A DNA stretch of 64,000 bases from NCBI RefSeq assembly GCF_014655715.1, contig NZ_BNBM01000003.1:277431-341430 (forward strand), given 5' to 3'. Of this stretch, positions 17,489 through 25,082 are shown piece after piece. A program made the position numbers and the translations under genes. The notes beneath the pieces were generated by a model that saw nothing but the letters and a program-made list of their open reading frames with translations, was not told the origin of the DNA and did no database searches. Each line of letters starts with the position of its first letter. Position 1 is the first letter of the stretch. The DNA comes from Streptomyces lanatus. Its GTDB lineage: Bacteria; Actinomycetota; Actinomycetes; Streptomycetales; Streptomycetaceae.

Positions 17489-19684
17489 GTGACAGCAGCA
17501 ACGCACTCCACCCTCTTCCCGCAGGTACCGGACTCTGCCGACGCGGTGCTCGAAGGACTCGACCCCGAGCAGCGCGAAGTGGCGACCGCCCTGCACGGGC
17601 CGGTGTGCGTACTCGCGGGCGCAGGCACAGGCAAGACCCGAGCCATCACCCACCGCATCGCCTACGGAGTCCGAGCCGGCATCCTCCAGCCCTCCAGCGT
17701 GCTCGCCGTCACCTTCACCAACCGCGCCGCCGGAGAGATGCGCGGCCGACTGCGCCAGCTCGGCGCCGCCGGAGTCCAAGCCCGCACCTTCCACTCCGCC
17801 GCCCTACGCCAGCTCCAGTACTTCTGGCCGAAAGCAGTCGGCGGCTCCCTGCCCCGCCTCATCGACCGCAAGATCCAACTCGTCGCCGACGCAGCCGCCG
17901 CCTGCCACATCCGCCTCGACCGAGGCGAGCTCCGGGACGTCACCGCCGAGATCGAATGGTCCAAGGTCACCCAGACCATCCCCGCCGACTACCCGCTCAC
18001 CACCACCAAAGCCGGCCGCGAAACCCCCCGCGACCCCGCCGAGATCGCCCAGATCTACAACGTCTACGAAGACCTCAAGCGCGACCGCTCCGTCATCGAC
18101 TTCGAAGACGTCCTCCTGCTCACCGTCGGCATCCTCCAGGACCGCCACGACATCGCCGACCAGGTCCGCTCCCAGTACCAACACTTCGTCGTCGACGAAT
18201 ACCAGGACGTCAGCCCACTCCAGCAACGCCTGCTGGAACTCTGGCTCGGCAACCGGGACAACCTCTGCGTGGTCGGCGACGCCAGCCAGACGATCTACTC
18301 CTTCACAGGAGCAACCCCCGACCACCTGCTCGACTTCCGCACCCGACACCCCGGCGCCACCGTCGTCAAACTCGTCCGCGACTACCGCTCCACCCCCCAG
18401 GTCGTCCACCTCGCCAACGGCCTGCTCGCCCAGGCCAGCGGCCGCGCCGCCGACCACCGCCTGGAACTGATCTCCCAACGCGACGCAGGCCCAGAACCCC
18501 TCTACACCGAATACACCGACGAACCCGCCGAAGCCGAAGGCGCCGCCCGCCGCATCAGGGAACTCATCGCCTCCGGCATCCCCGCCGGCGAGATCGCCAT
18601 CCTGTTCCGCACCAACTCCCAGTCCGAGACCTACGAGCAGGCCCTCGCCGACGCGGGCGTCCCCTACCAGCTGCGCGGCGCCGAGCGCTTCTTCGACCGC
18701 CCCGAAGTGCGCAAAGCCAGCATCGCCCTGCGCGGCGCCGCCCGCTTCGGCGGCAACGACACCCTCCTCGACGACGCCGTGGACCTGCCCTCACAAGTAC
18801 GTGCCGTGCTGTCGGGAGAGGGCTGGACAACCCAGCCACCCGCCGGCTCCGGAGCCGTCAGAGAGCGCTGGGAATCCCTGGCGGCCCTGGTCAACCTCGC
18901 CCAGGACTTCACCACCGCCAAACCCGGCGCCACCCTCGCCGACCTCGTCGCGGAACTCGACGAACGAGCGAACGCCCAGCACGCCCCGACCGTCCAGGGC
19001 GTCACCCTCGCCTCCCTGCACTCGGCCAAGGGCCTCGAATGGGACGTCGTCTTCCTGGTCGGCGTCGCCGAAGGCATGATGCCGATCACCTACGCAAAGA
19101 CCGACGAACAGATCGAGGAAGAACGCCGCCTCCTCTACGTCGGAGTCACCCGCGCCCGCCGCCACCTCCACGTCTCCTGGTCACTCAGCCGCGCACCCGG
19201 CGGCCGCCCCAACCGCCGCCCCAGCCGCTTCCTCGACGGACTGCGCCCCGGCTCGACCGCCACCGTGGGACGCAGCGCGGCAGCAGGCACCGGAAGCGTC
19301 GAACGCGGCTTCACCAGCAGACCCGACACCGCCCCCAGACGAACCCAGCGCACCCCGGCCCGCTGCCGCGTCTGCGGGCGCACCCTCACCGACGCCGGTG
19401 AGATGAAGCTGATGCGCTGCGAGGACTGCCCCTCCGACATGGACGAGGGCCTCTACGAACGACTCCGCGAATGGCGCGGCGTCCAGGCCAGGCTCAGCGG
19501 ACAACCGGACTTCTGCGTCTTCACGGACAGAACCCTGATGGCCATCGCCGAGGCGGAGCCGACCAGTCCGGTTGAGCTGTCCCGCATCCCAGGAGTCCTC
19601 AAGCGAAAGCTCGACCACTACGGAGCCGAAGTCCTCGCCATCTGCGCAGGTCAGGAGCTTGAGGACGGCTCCGGCGGGGAATGA
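17489..19684 (+). CDS. uvrD2: UvrD2-like ATP-dependent DNA helicase with HRDC domain
   Basis: The 731-residue superfamily 1 helicase has Walker A GAGTGKT (44-50), DEYQDVS, VGDASQTIYSFTG, LHSAKGLEWD and YVGVTRARRHL. After the motor comes a tetracysteine knuckle (Cys626, Cys629, Cys644, Cys647) and a C-terminal HRDC domain (~655-725). This architecture is that of mycobacterial UvrD2, a 3'-5' helicase essential there. The GTG at 17489 is chosen because conserved sequence (LDPEQREVATA) starts ~24 residues later; upstream DNA is the divergent promoter region shared with the mycoredoxin gene. No clear ribosome site was seen. Confidence 0.9.
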   Translation: MTAATHSTLFPQVPDSADAVLEGLDPEQREVATALHGPVCVLAGAGTGKTRAITHRIAYGVRAGILQPSSVLAVTFTNRAAGEMRGRLRQLGAAGVQARTFHSAALRQLQYFWPKAVGGSLPRLIDRKIQLVADAAAACHIRLDRGELRDVTAEIEWSKVTQTIPADYPLTTTKAGRETPRDPAEIAQIYNVYEDLKRDRSVIDFEDVLLLTVGILQDRHDIADQVRSQYQHFVVDEYQDVSPLQQRLLELWLGNRDNLCVVGDASQTIYSFTGATPDHLLDFRTRHPGATVVKLVRDYRSTPQVVHLANGLLAQASGRAADHRLELISQRDAGPEPLYTEYTDEPAEAEGAARRIRELIASGIPAGEIAILFRTNSQSETYEQALADAGVPYQLRGAERFFDRPEVRKASIALRGAARFGGNDTLLDDAVDLPSQVRAVLSGEGWTTQPPAGSGAVRERWESLAALVNLAQDFTTAKPGATLADLVAELDERANAQHAPTVQGVTLASLHSAKGLEWDVVFLVGVAEGMMPITYAKTDEQIEEERRLLYVGVTRARRHLHVSWSLSRAPGGRPNRRPSRFLDGLRPGSTATVGRSAAAGTGSVERGFTSRPDTAPRRTQRTPARCRVCGRTLTDAGEMKLMRCEDCPSDMDEGLYERLREWRGVQARLSGQPDFCVFTDRTLMAIAEAEPTSPVELSRIPGVLKRKLDHYGAEVLAICAGQELEDGSGGE

Positions 19685-19696
19685 CACGAACTCGTC

Positions 19697-19737
19697 GAAA
19701 AAATAGTTTGCGCATGCCCCAGCAATCCCCATAGGTT
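19697..19737 (+). promoter_or_regulatory. wblC promoter with AT-rich WblC/WhiB7-type element
   Basis: An AT-rich run (19697-19705) directly abuts a -35 TTGCGC (19708-19713), an 18-bp spacer and a -10 TAGGTT (19732-19737). WhiB7-dependent promoters carry an AT-rich patch immediately upstream of -35. This fits autoactivation of wblC. Transcription would start near 19744, giving a leader of about 600 nt. Confidence 0.65.
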
Positions 19738-19849
19738 CTTAGCCACGGGAACGGAGGCCTTCTCGGAGGCCCCAATTCCGTGTTCTACTTACATACCCGT
19801 CGGACTGGCTCACCCCAGTCCCCCAAGACGCCGAGAGGAGGCGAGTCCA

Positions 19850-20176
19850 GTGATCAGCATCAACAGCAGCTCCATCAGCACCGTCAAAATGACCGATCGC
19901 TCGGTCGTCGCCTCCCTGTGCATGCTCGGCGCCTCGAACCAGGGCACCGGTCTGTCCGGCATCCGTGCCGTCCGCCCGGCCTCCGCCCTGTCCCTCGCAG
20001 ACCTTCCCGTCCGCGAGCGCAATGAGCGACCGACCAAGGCACTGGAAGCGGCAGTAACGGCAAAGGCGCAGGCCTATGCCTTTACGGCGACCGGTGCCGG
20101 AAACCGGAAGCAGACGAAGCAGCACCACCAGATGTGGGCCTTCCGTGGGCCAGAACCCTGGAGTGATCCAGCCTGA
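19850..20176 (+). CDS. Upstream ORF in the wblC leader (108 aa, conserved-type hypothetical)
   Basis: A GTG start follows AGGAGG by 8 nt, the best ribosome site in this part of the window. The 108-residue product resembles no enzyme: a Ser-rich start (MISINSSSISTVKM), a basic middle and a Trp-containing end (MWAFRGPEPWSDPA). It ends 24 nt before an intrinsic terminator in front of wblC, and its stop lies inside a possible antiterminator stem. Published work on whiB7/wblC describes a leader ORF whose translation controls attenuation, so its role may be mainly to be translated. Whether the peptide has a function is unknown. Confidence 0.75.
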   Translation: MISINSSSISTVKMTDRSVVASLCMLGASNQGTGLSGIRAVRPASALSLADLPVRERNERPTKALEAAVTAKAQAYAFTATGAGNRKQTKQHHQMWAFRGPEPWSDPA

Positions 20177-20203
20177 CAGTCGATCAGGCCGGCGCCTTCA
20201 GGG
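20156..20203 (+). promoter_or_regulatory. Candidate antiterminator of the wblC leader
   Basis: CCCTGGA (20156-20162) can pair with TTCAGGG (20197-20203, one G-U), and inside it GCCTGA (20171-20176) pairs with TCAGGC (20184-20189). The outer 3' arm takes up the first bases of the terminator's 5' arm, so the two folds exclude each other. The ORF stop TGA (20174-20176) lies in the inner stem, so a terminating ribosome would block this fold. Confidence 0.6.
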
Positions 20204-20243
20204 CCGCGGAACCCCATCCGGGATCCGCGGCCCTTCTGTTTGT
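20200..20243 (+). terminator. Intrinsic terminator (attenuator) upstream of wblC
   Basis: AGGGCCGCGGA (20200-20210) pairs perfectly with TCCGCGGCCCT (20224-20234); the loop can add three CCC/GGG pairs. The stem runs into TTCTGTTTGT, a T-rich tail unusual for this GC content. It lies 107 nt before the wblC start and after the leader ORF. Confidence 0.85.
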
Positions 20244-20349
20244 CCTCCCACAGGGACAACGGAGCGAAGGGGCCTCGGGACAAAAGAATCCGGTACCAGC
20301 CGCCACCCGGCCCAACAGGGCCGGAACGAACAGACGAGGAAGACGAACC

Positions 20350-20718
20350 GTGCAACTCGAAGCGCACGCCCCGTCCGTACCGCCCTCAGACGCGATCCCC
20401 AAGCCCGGCCTCACGGAGGACTCCACCTTGACCCCGCTCACTGCGCTCACCGCGCTCGACGACGCCATCGAGAACCTCGGCGTACCCGTCCCCTGCCGCT
20501 CCTACGACCCGGAGGTCTTCTTCGCCGAGTCGCCGGCGGACGTCGAGTACGCCAAGTCCCTCTGCCGCACCTGCCCGCTGATCGAGGCCTGCCTCGCCGG
20601 CGCCAAGGAGCGGCGTGAGCCCTGGGGCGTCTGGGGTGGCGAGCTGTTCGTCCAGGGTGTCGTCGTCGCCCGGAAGCGGCCGCGTGGCCGCCCGCGCAAG
20701 AACCCGGTCACGGCATGA
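20350..20718 (+). CDS. wblC: WblC/WhiB7-family antibiotic-response regulator
   Basis: The 122-residue iron-sulphur transcription factor activates intrinsic resistance to translation-inhibiting antibiotics. The four cluster Cys are Cys49, Cys72, Cys75 and Cys81 (C-x2-C-x5-C), followed by the sigma-contact turn GVWGG (93-97) and a C-terminal AT-hook RPRGRPRK (~111-117), which separates WblC/WhiB7 from other WhiB-like proteins. The GTG at 20350 follows GAGGAAG by 7 nt. Expression is probably controlled by the AT-rich promoter, the leader ORF and the attenuator. The stop overlaps the next ATG (ATGA). Confidence 0.95.
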   Translation: MQLEAHAPSVPPSDAIPKPGLTEDSTLTPLTALTALDDAIENLGVPVPCRSYDPEVFFAESPADVEYAKSLCRTCPLIEACLAGAKERREPWGVWGGELFVQGVVVARKRPRGRPRKNPVTA

Positions 20719-21038
20719 ACACCGCAGGCACGATCGACCGTCCCCTAACGCACGACCCCCAGAAGCAGGCCCCGATGAAGCCGTCCACCCACGAACTCGC
20801 AGGCTCCGCGCCTGAAGACTTCACCACCAGTGGCGCCAACACCTCGCGCCAGAACAGGAACCGAGAGATGCAACTCATCCAAGAAGCCCTCGCCCGTGCG
20901 CATATGCACGAGCGACAGCACGAGGCCGAGCGGGAACGCCGGGCCCTGCGCCTGGCGACCGCTCGCCGAATGCAGCGCCGGGCCGAACGCGCCTCGCTGC
21001 GCGCCCGCCGCGCGCTCGCCATGGCGGTCATGCAGTAA
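20715..21038 (+). CDS. Arg-rich small protein translationally coupled to wblC
   Basis: The ATG overlaps the wblC stop codon (ATGA), so it is probably co-translated with wblC. The 107-residue product has a polar N-terminus and, from ~residue 50, a long basic helix rich in Arg, Ala, Glu and His (QEALARAHMHERQHEAE, then RRMQRRAERASLRARRALA), likely a coiled coil or nucleic-acid-binding tail. There is no Cys and no membrane segment. An internal ATG at 20775 could give a shorter form. I recognise no family. Context suggests a helper in WblC-type stress, for example at the ribosome or RNA, but this is inference. Confidence 0.7.
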   Translation: MNTAGTIDRPLTHDPQKQAPMKPSTHELAGSAPEDFTTSGANTSRQNRNREMQLIQEALARAHMHERQHEAERERRALRLATARRMQRRAERASLRARRALAMAVMQ

Positions 21039-21060
21039 CCACCCCGGCCACCATCCGGTT

Positions 21061-21128
21061 GCCTCCCGACCCGGGAGGCGATAGCTCCCCGCGGGGGCCG
21101 GTCCGTAGGAACGGACCGGCCCCCGCGG
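21061..21128 (+). terminator. Tandem hairpins ending the wblC operon
   Basis: A first stem GCCTCCCG/CGGGAGGC (21061-21079, loop ACC) is followed by a perfect 18-bp stem (21089-21106 with 21111-21128, loop AGGA). They lie after the gene coupled to wblC and before the zinc-ribbon gene. Confidence 0.8.
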
Positions 21129-21162
21129 TGCGTTGTGCCCGCCGAACCCAGAGCGGCGGAGG

Positions 21163-21168
21163 TATCGT
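21163..21168 (+). promoter_or_regulatory. -10 box (TATCGT) for a leaderless zinc-ribbon gene
   Basis: TATCGT fits TANNNT and lies 6 nt before the GTG at 21175. GGAGG overlapping its 5' side is too far away to serve as ribosome site. Confidence 0.5.
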
Positions 21169-21174
21169 CACCGA

Positions 21175-21390
21175 GTGACGAGTCTTCCCGGAGGCAGTGA
21201 CAACGGCGACTCCGCCCCAGCCCCGGAGCCCCAGCTCCTCGTGTGCGCCCGCTGCGGCGCCCAGGCCAAGGCCCCACAGCCCACCTGGACCTACTCCGTC
21301 GAGAACGGCACCCACCGCTACTTCTGCGACACCTGCTCCCGGGAGAACCTGAGGGCGATCGAGGGGCGGCTGGATTCGGCTTGGTGGTAA
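21175..21390 (+). CDS. Small zinc-ribbon protein
   Basis: The 71-residue protein contains two CxxC knuckles, CARCGAQ and CDTCSREN, spaced ~27 residues apart, so it probably binds one zinc ion. The rest is a short polar N-terminus and a helical tail (NLRAIEGRLDSAWW). The GTG start at 21175 is supported by a leaderless -10 box; an upstream ATG at 21133 would add a basic stretch overlapping the terminator and is rejected. The function is unknown; such proteins often bind nucleic acid or partner proteins. Confidence 0.7.
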   Translation: MTSLPGGSDNGDSAPAPEPQLLVCARCGAQAKAPQPTWTYSVENGTHRYFCDTCSRENLRAIEGRLDSAWW

Positions 21391-21476
21391 GGCGGGGCGA
21401 TAACTCCTCGTCGGGGGGGGGCTCCCCCCCCCGCCCCCTCCCCCCCCGTCCCTCCCGTCGCGCAGCCAGCGTCGGC
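21391..21476. repeat. G9-CT-C9 homopolymer hairpin between convergent genes
   Basis: Nine G (21413-21421) are followed by CT and nine C (21424-21432), then further C-rich runs. It separates the convergent zinc-ribbon and UbiB genes and may serve as a terminator. Such tracts are also prone to sequencing slippage and strand slippage. Confidence 0.6.
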
Positions 21477-22847
21477 TCAGGCCTCCGCCGCCGAGCCCTC
21501 CTCGTCCGTCGGCTCTTCCGGTACGAATCCGGGGAGCCACTCCTCCAGTTCCTCGCGCAGCCGTACCGTCGCGCCCAGCTGGCACAGCACCCCGATCGTG
21601 CTCAGCGTCACCCGGTGGATGAGGAGATACGCCGGGGGCAGGTTGAGCTGTTTGCCCAGTTGGTAGGCGGGGGAGCGAGGGTCGGCCACCCGAGCGGCCT
21701 GGCTGCGCATCCAGCCGCGGGTGAAGGTGAACTCGTCGACCTGGGCCGGTTCGATGATCGGCAGCAGATAGTCCAGGACGGCGTCGGGGTCGAGGTCTAT
21801 TGATTCCTTGACGAAGCCTTCGGCGCAGAGGAGTTCGTAGACGGAGTCCGCCTCGCCGTCCAGGGTCATGCGCAGGGAGTCGCCTATGGGGGTGGGTAGG
21901 CCGCCGGGGAGGCGGTCGACCGTGCCGAAGTCCAGGACGCCCAGGCGCCAGTCACCTTCGCCCTCCGGGTCGCCCGGCAGGAGGCGGAAGTTGCCCGGGT
22001 GCGGGTCGGCATGCAGCAGGCCTGTGCGGGCGGGGCCGGAGAAGAGGAAGCGGGCCAGGAGCTGGCCGGCGCGGTCGCGCTGTTCCTGGGTGCCGTCGGA
22101 GATCACCTCGGAGAGGGGGATGCCGTCGATCCACTCCGTGATCAGGATCTGCTCGCATTGGTGGACCACCGCGGGCACGACGACGTCCGGATCGTCGGTG
22201 AACTCGTCCGCGTGGGCCTGCTGGGCCTGCGCCTCCAAGGCGTAGTCCAGTTCCTCGGAGACGCGGTCCTTGAGTTCCGTGATGAGCGGCTTGATGTCCA
22301 TGCCGGGAATCAGCGGACCCAGAAGTCGGGCGAAACGGCTCAGTTGGTTCAGGTCGGACAGGAGGGCCTCGCCGGCTCCTGGGTACTGCACCTTGACCGC
22401 CACCTCGCGGCCGTCGTGCCACACCCCGCGATGCACCTGGCCGATCGAGGCGGCCGCGGCCGGCTTGTCCTCGAACTCCTCGAAAAGGTCGTGCCAGTCC
22501 TCACCGAGCCGCTCCGCGAGCACGGAGTGCACGGTGCGGGTCGGCATCGGGGGTGCCGCCTCCTGGAGCTTGGTGAGTGCCGCGCGGTAGGGGCCGGCGA
22601 TCTCCTCGGGCAGGGCCGATTCGAAGACGGACAGGGCCTGCCCGAACTTCATCGCGCCGCCCTTGAGCTCGCCGAGCACCTTGAACATCTGCTCCGCGGT
22701 GCGCTGCTGCAGCTCGCGGCCGACGAGCTCCGCGGACTCGCCGACGATCCGCTTGCCGAGTCCCCAGGTGGCCCGCCCGGCGAAGCCGAGCGGGAGCGCG
22801 GCGAGCTTGGCGGTACGGGTGACCGCCTTGCGGGGAAGATCAGACAT
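21477..22847 (-). CDS. ABC1/UbiB/ADCK-family atypical kinase
   Basis: The 456-residue protein has every ADCK/UbiB signature: KFGQ (67-70), the alanine-rich AAASIGQVH loop (131-139), catalytic Lys152 in VAVKVQYPG, ELDY (199-202), HADPHPGNF with Asp281 and Asn286, and LDFG with Asp306. Family members are ATPases or atypical kinases linked to quinone or lipid metabolism. ATG 22847 has GGAGG ~4 nt upstream. Its start overlaps the 3' end of the ThiF-like gene by 8 bp, implying coupled translation. No target can be named; streptomycetes use menaquinone, so ubiquinone synthesis is not the role. Confidence 0.88.
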   Translation of the reverse strand: MSDLPRKAVTRTAKLAALPLGFAGRATWGLGKRIVGESAELVGRELQQRTAEQMFKVLGELKGGAMKFGQALSVFESALPEEIAGPYRAALTKLQEAAPPMPTRTVHSVLAERLGEDWHDLFEEFEDKPAAAASIGQVHRGVWHDGREVAVKVQYPGAGEALLSDLNQLSRFARLLGPLIPGMDIKPLITELKDRVSEELDYALEAQAQQAHADEFTDDPDVVVPAVVHQCEQILITEWIDGIPLSEVISDGTQEQRDRAGQLLARFLFSGPARTGLLHADPHPGNFRLLPGDPEGEGDWRLGVLDFGTVDRLPGGLPTPIGDSLRMTLDGEADSVYELLCAEGFVKESIDLDPDAVLDYLLPIIEPAQVDEFTFTRGWMRSQAARVADPRSPAYQLGKQLNLPPAYLLIHRVTLSTIGVLCQLGATVRLREELEEWLPGFVPEEPTDEEGSAAEA

Positions 22848-24048
22848 GCGCCCTCCAGGTCCCAGCCAGCCGCTTCGCGTCTGCCTTACGGCGCAACTCC
22901 TTCGACGGCCGATGCTCTGCCATTGTCTCGTGCGACTCCTCCTCATCGGAGGGGTGTTCTCCCTCACCTTTCTCCGTGGCGCCGCACGGGCATGCGGGAT
23001 GTGCCCATACCGGTCGGGCGTGCCAGGTCAGAGCGGGTAGGGACACCTCCCAGCGTGCACCCGCGCTCGATGGAAGCCGGCCGTCGAGGAAGGTGAGGGC
23101 GTGTGCGGCCGTCAGTCCGGCGACGGTGGTGGCCAGTGTGAGGTCGCAGGGCCGTACGTCGCGTGTCCTTGCCGTCCCCGAGCGCCACTGGGCGACCAGT
23201 CGGGGCCAGGCCGGGTCCCGGTCGGTGCGTCCTTCGTGCAGGCAGCCGGCGCAGGGGGTCTCGCCGGGCAGGACGAGCGGGCCGACCATGCCGGTTGCCT
23301 CGACGACACCGGCGTACAGGTGGGGTGTGCCGGAGGTGATGAGGGGTTCGGTCGCGGACGGTGAGGGGGCGTGCACGGCGACGTCGTCCCGGGGCGCGAT
23401 GATCACCAGGGAGTGGCCGGTGCTTTCCTCGCCGAGGCGGGTGTGGCGGGTCCGGCGTGGTGGGCGGTCCGGGGCGCAGTGGCGTGCCGTCCGCCGCGCG
23501 GCCTCGTCCCTGCGGTCGCCGATCGCTTCGGCGGGCAGGCCGCCGGGTGTCACGTCCCATGGGTCGACCCGGCCGATGTCGCGCACGTCCACTTCGCCGA
23601 CTCCTGCGGCCGACAGCAGTGAGGCCACCAGCGCGCCCACGCGGCCGGCTCCTCTCACCTGTACGCGCAGTGAGCGGCGGGCTGTGAGGCGGCTGATCGC
23701 CTCACCGGGTTCGGATGTGGTCAGGGACAGTGAGGCCAGGTCGGGGCGCAGTCGGTCGAGGGCCTCCTTCTTGCCTCGCAGGGTGTCGCCCGCGGGGCCG
23801 CCTCCTTTGGCGTCGTCCAGGAGGCCTGCTGATGCCAGTCGCCGCACCAGTGTGTCGACGTGACCGTCCGGCAGTTCCATGCGGCGGCCTTCTTCGCGCA
23901 ACAGCTCCAGTCCGCGGGTGCCGTTGAGCAGGTCGAGGAAGCTGCCTGTCGCGGTGTCCATCGGGCCCAGGGTCAGCGCGTGTGCCGGAGTCATCCCGAA
24001 CTGCACCGTATTGAGGTCGCGCCAGCCGCGCTTGAGTGCGGGCTTCAT
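22840..24048 (-). CDS. ThiF/E1-like adenylyltransferase-fold protein
   Basis: The 402-residue protein has an E1-type nucleotide-binding core with GAGRVG (133-138), an N-terminal winged-helix-like region (~20-110) and two Cys pairs, CAGC (266/269) and CPC (353/355), that probably bind zinc. This resembles the ThiF-like partner proteins of azole peptide clusters (ocin-ThiF-like) and other E1 relatives. The start is set at ATG 24048: 34 codons further upstream to ATG 24150 show low GC at third positions and a Pro/Thr run atypical for this genome. The tail overlaps the UbiB gene. No precursor peptide was found. Substrate unknown. Confidence 0.72.
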   Translation of the reverse strand: MKPALKRGWRDLNTVQFGMTPAHALTLGPMDTATGSFLDLLNGTRGLELLREEGRRMELPDGHVDTLVRRLASAGLLDDAKGGGPAGDTLRGKKEALDRLRPDLASLSLTTSEPGEAISRLTARRSLRVQVRGAGRVGALVASLLSAAGVGEVDVRDIGRVDPWDVTPGGLPAEAIGDRRDEAARRTARHCAPDRPPRRTRHTRLGEESTGHSLVIIAPRDDVAVHAPSPSATEPLITSGTPHLYAGVVEATGMVGPLVLPGETPCAGCLHEGRTDRDPAWPRLVAQWRSGTARTRDVRPCDLTLATTVAGLTAAHALTFLDGRLPSSAGARWEVSLPALTWHARPVWAHPACPCGATEKGEGEHPSDEEESHETMAEHRPSKELRRKADAKRLAGTWRAHV

Positions 24049-24359
24049 CAGCGGAGCTAGTGGAGCCGGCGGAGTCGGTGGCGATGGTGGTGTCGGCGGT
24101 GCCGTCGAACTCGGCGAAATGTCTGAAGCGTTGGCAGATGTCGCTTGCATGAGCTGGCCCCCGTAGCCGTCGTGGAACATCCCCGTGTGTCGGTGGAGCT
24201 TGGGCTCAGCTTCGCCGACGCATGCCAGCATGCCCGGAAGCGGCGGCCGGTGCCGAAAGTTGTCCACAGGCGGTGGATATTCGTCGTACAAATCAAACGC
24301 ACGGTGGGGGATCGGGATCGAACCGTCCCGGAGTCGGGACTTCCCCCATGTGCAGCGGG

Positions 24360-24365
24360 TAACGT
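24360..24365 (+). promoter_or_regulatory. -10 box (TAACGT) for a leaderless metalloprotease gene
   Basis: TAACGT fits TANNNT and lies 6 nt before the GTG at 24372. No ribosome site is present. The gap 24049-24359 to the divergent ThiF-like gene shows nothing else convincing. Confidence 0.55.
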
Positions 24366-24371
24366 CGGGGC

Positions 24372-24968
24372 GTGTCCGCCGACCCACTGCACCGCGCCGG
24401 AACGCCACAGCGCAGTACGACGAGCCCGCCGCCGAGCGGCTCGGGGGCGAGCGCGATCGAGGTCCGCAGAAGCGCCCGGCGCCGCCGGACGGTCTCGGCG
24501 TACCGCGAGGGCGATCGTACTGTCGTGCTCATCCCTGCCCGGATGTCCGAGGCCGAGGAGCAGCGCTGGGTGAACGTCATGCTGGACAAGCTGGCGGCTC
24601 AGGAGAGCAAGCGGGTCCTCGGTGACGACGAACTGGCGGAGCGGGCCGAGCGGTTGTCGGACCAGTTCCTGGACGGTCGTGCCCGGCCCAATTCGGTGCG
24701 CTGGGTGACCAATCAGAACACGCGTTGGGGGTCGTGCACTCCGGCCGAGGGCAGTATTCGTCTTTCGCATCGGTTGCAGGGTATGCCCGAGTATGTCGTC
24801 GACTATGTGCTTCTGCATGAGTTGGCGCATCTCCTGGTGCCCGGGCACGGGCCCCGCTTCTGGCGGCTGCTGGAGGCCTATCCCCGTACCGAGCGGGCGA
24901 AGGGCTATCTCGAAGGGGTGGTCGCCGCCGAGCGCCTGCCGCATCTTCCCGGCGCGCGCGGAGAATGA
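24372..24968 (+). CDS. YgjP-like (DUF45/WLM-type) zinc metallopeptidase
   Basis: The 198-residue protein has the HELAHLLVPGHG motif: zinc ligands His149 and His153, catalytic Glu150 and a third ligand His159. It is preceded by the TRWGSC stretch (117-122) typical of the YgjP/DUF45 family. The N-terminal 40 residues are Ser/Pro- and Arg-rich. No signal peptide, so cytoplasmic. The GTG start is supported by a leaderless -10 box. It is divergent from the ThiF-UbiB pair. Family members relate to SprT/Wss1-type proteases, some acting on DNA-protein crosslinks; that role is only a possibility here. Confidence 0.82.
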   Translation: MSADPLHRAGTPQRSTTSPPPSGSGASAIEVRRSARRRRTVSAYREGDRTVVLIPARMSEAEEQRWVNVMLDKLAAQESKRVLGDDELAERAERLSDQFLDGRARPNSVRWVTNQNTRWGSCTPAEGSIRLSHRLQGMPEYVVDYVLLHELAHLLVPGHGPRFWRLLEAYPRTERAKGYLEGVVAAERLPHLPGARGE

Positions 24969-25052
24969 GCAGCCCGAGAGCCGGGTTGTGTACCGGGTCT
25001 GTACCGGCTTCGTGCGATGTCCGAGTTTGCCGTTAGCCTGGCGCGACGCACT

Positions 25053-25058
25053 TACATT
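25053..25058 (+). promoter_or_regulatory. Candidate -10 box of the TerD/AIM24 operon
   Basis: TACATT (TANNNT) lies 24 nt before the ATG at 25083, with GGGGGA between them as possible ribosome site. No convincing -35 hexamer. Confidence 0.4.
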
Positions 25059-25082
25059 CGGGATGGGGGACGGTCGTTACGC

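Noticed and set aside
18868..18900. GGGAAT inside uvrD2 as a sigma-R promoter
   Set aside because: No GTT at 18-19 nt downstream; it lies in coding sequence.
24049..24408. N-terminal extension of the ThiF-like protein
   Set aside because: Codons between 24049 and 24150 have low GC at third positions, unlike real genes here, and there is no ribosome site at the upstream starts.
22840..24968. Azole-peptide (RiPP) biosynthetic cluster
   Set aside because: The ThiF-like protein resembles such partners, but no YcaO, dehydrogenase or precursor peptide is present.
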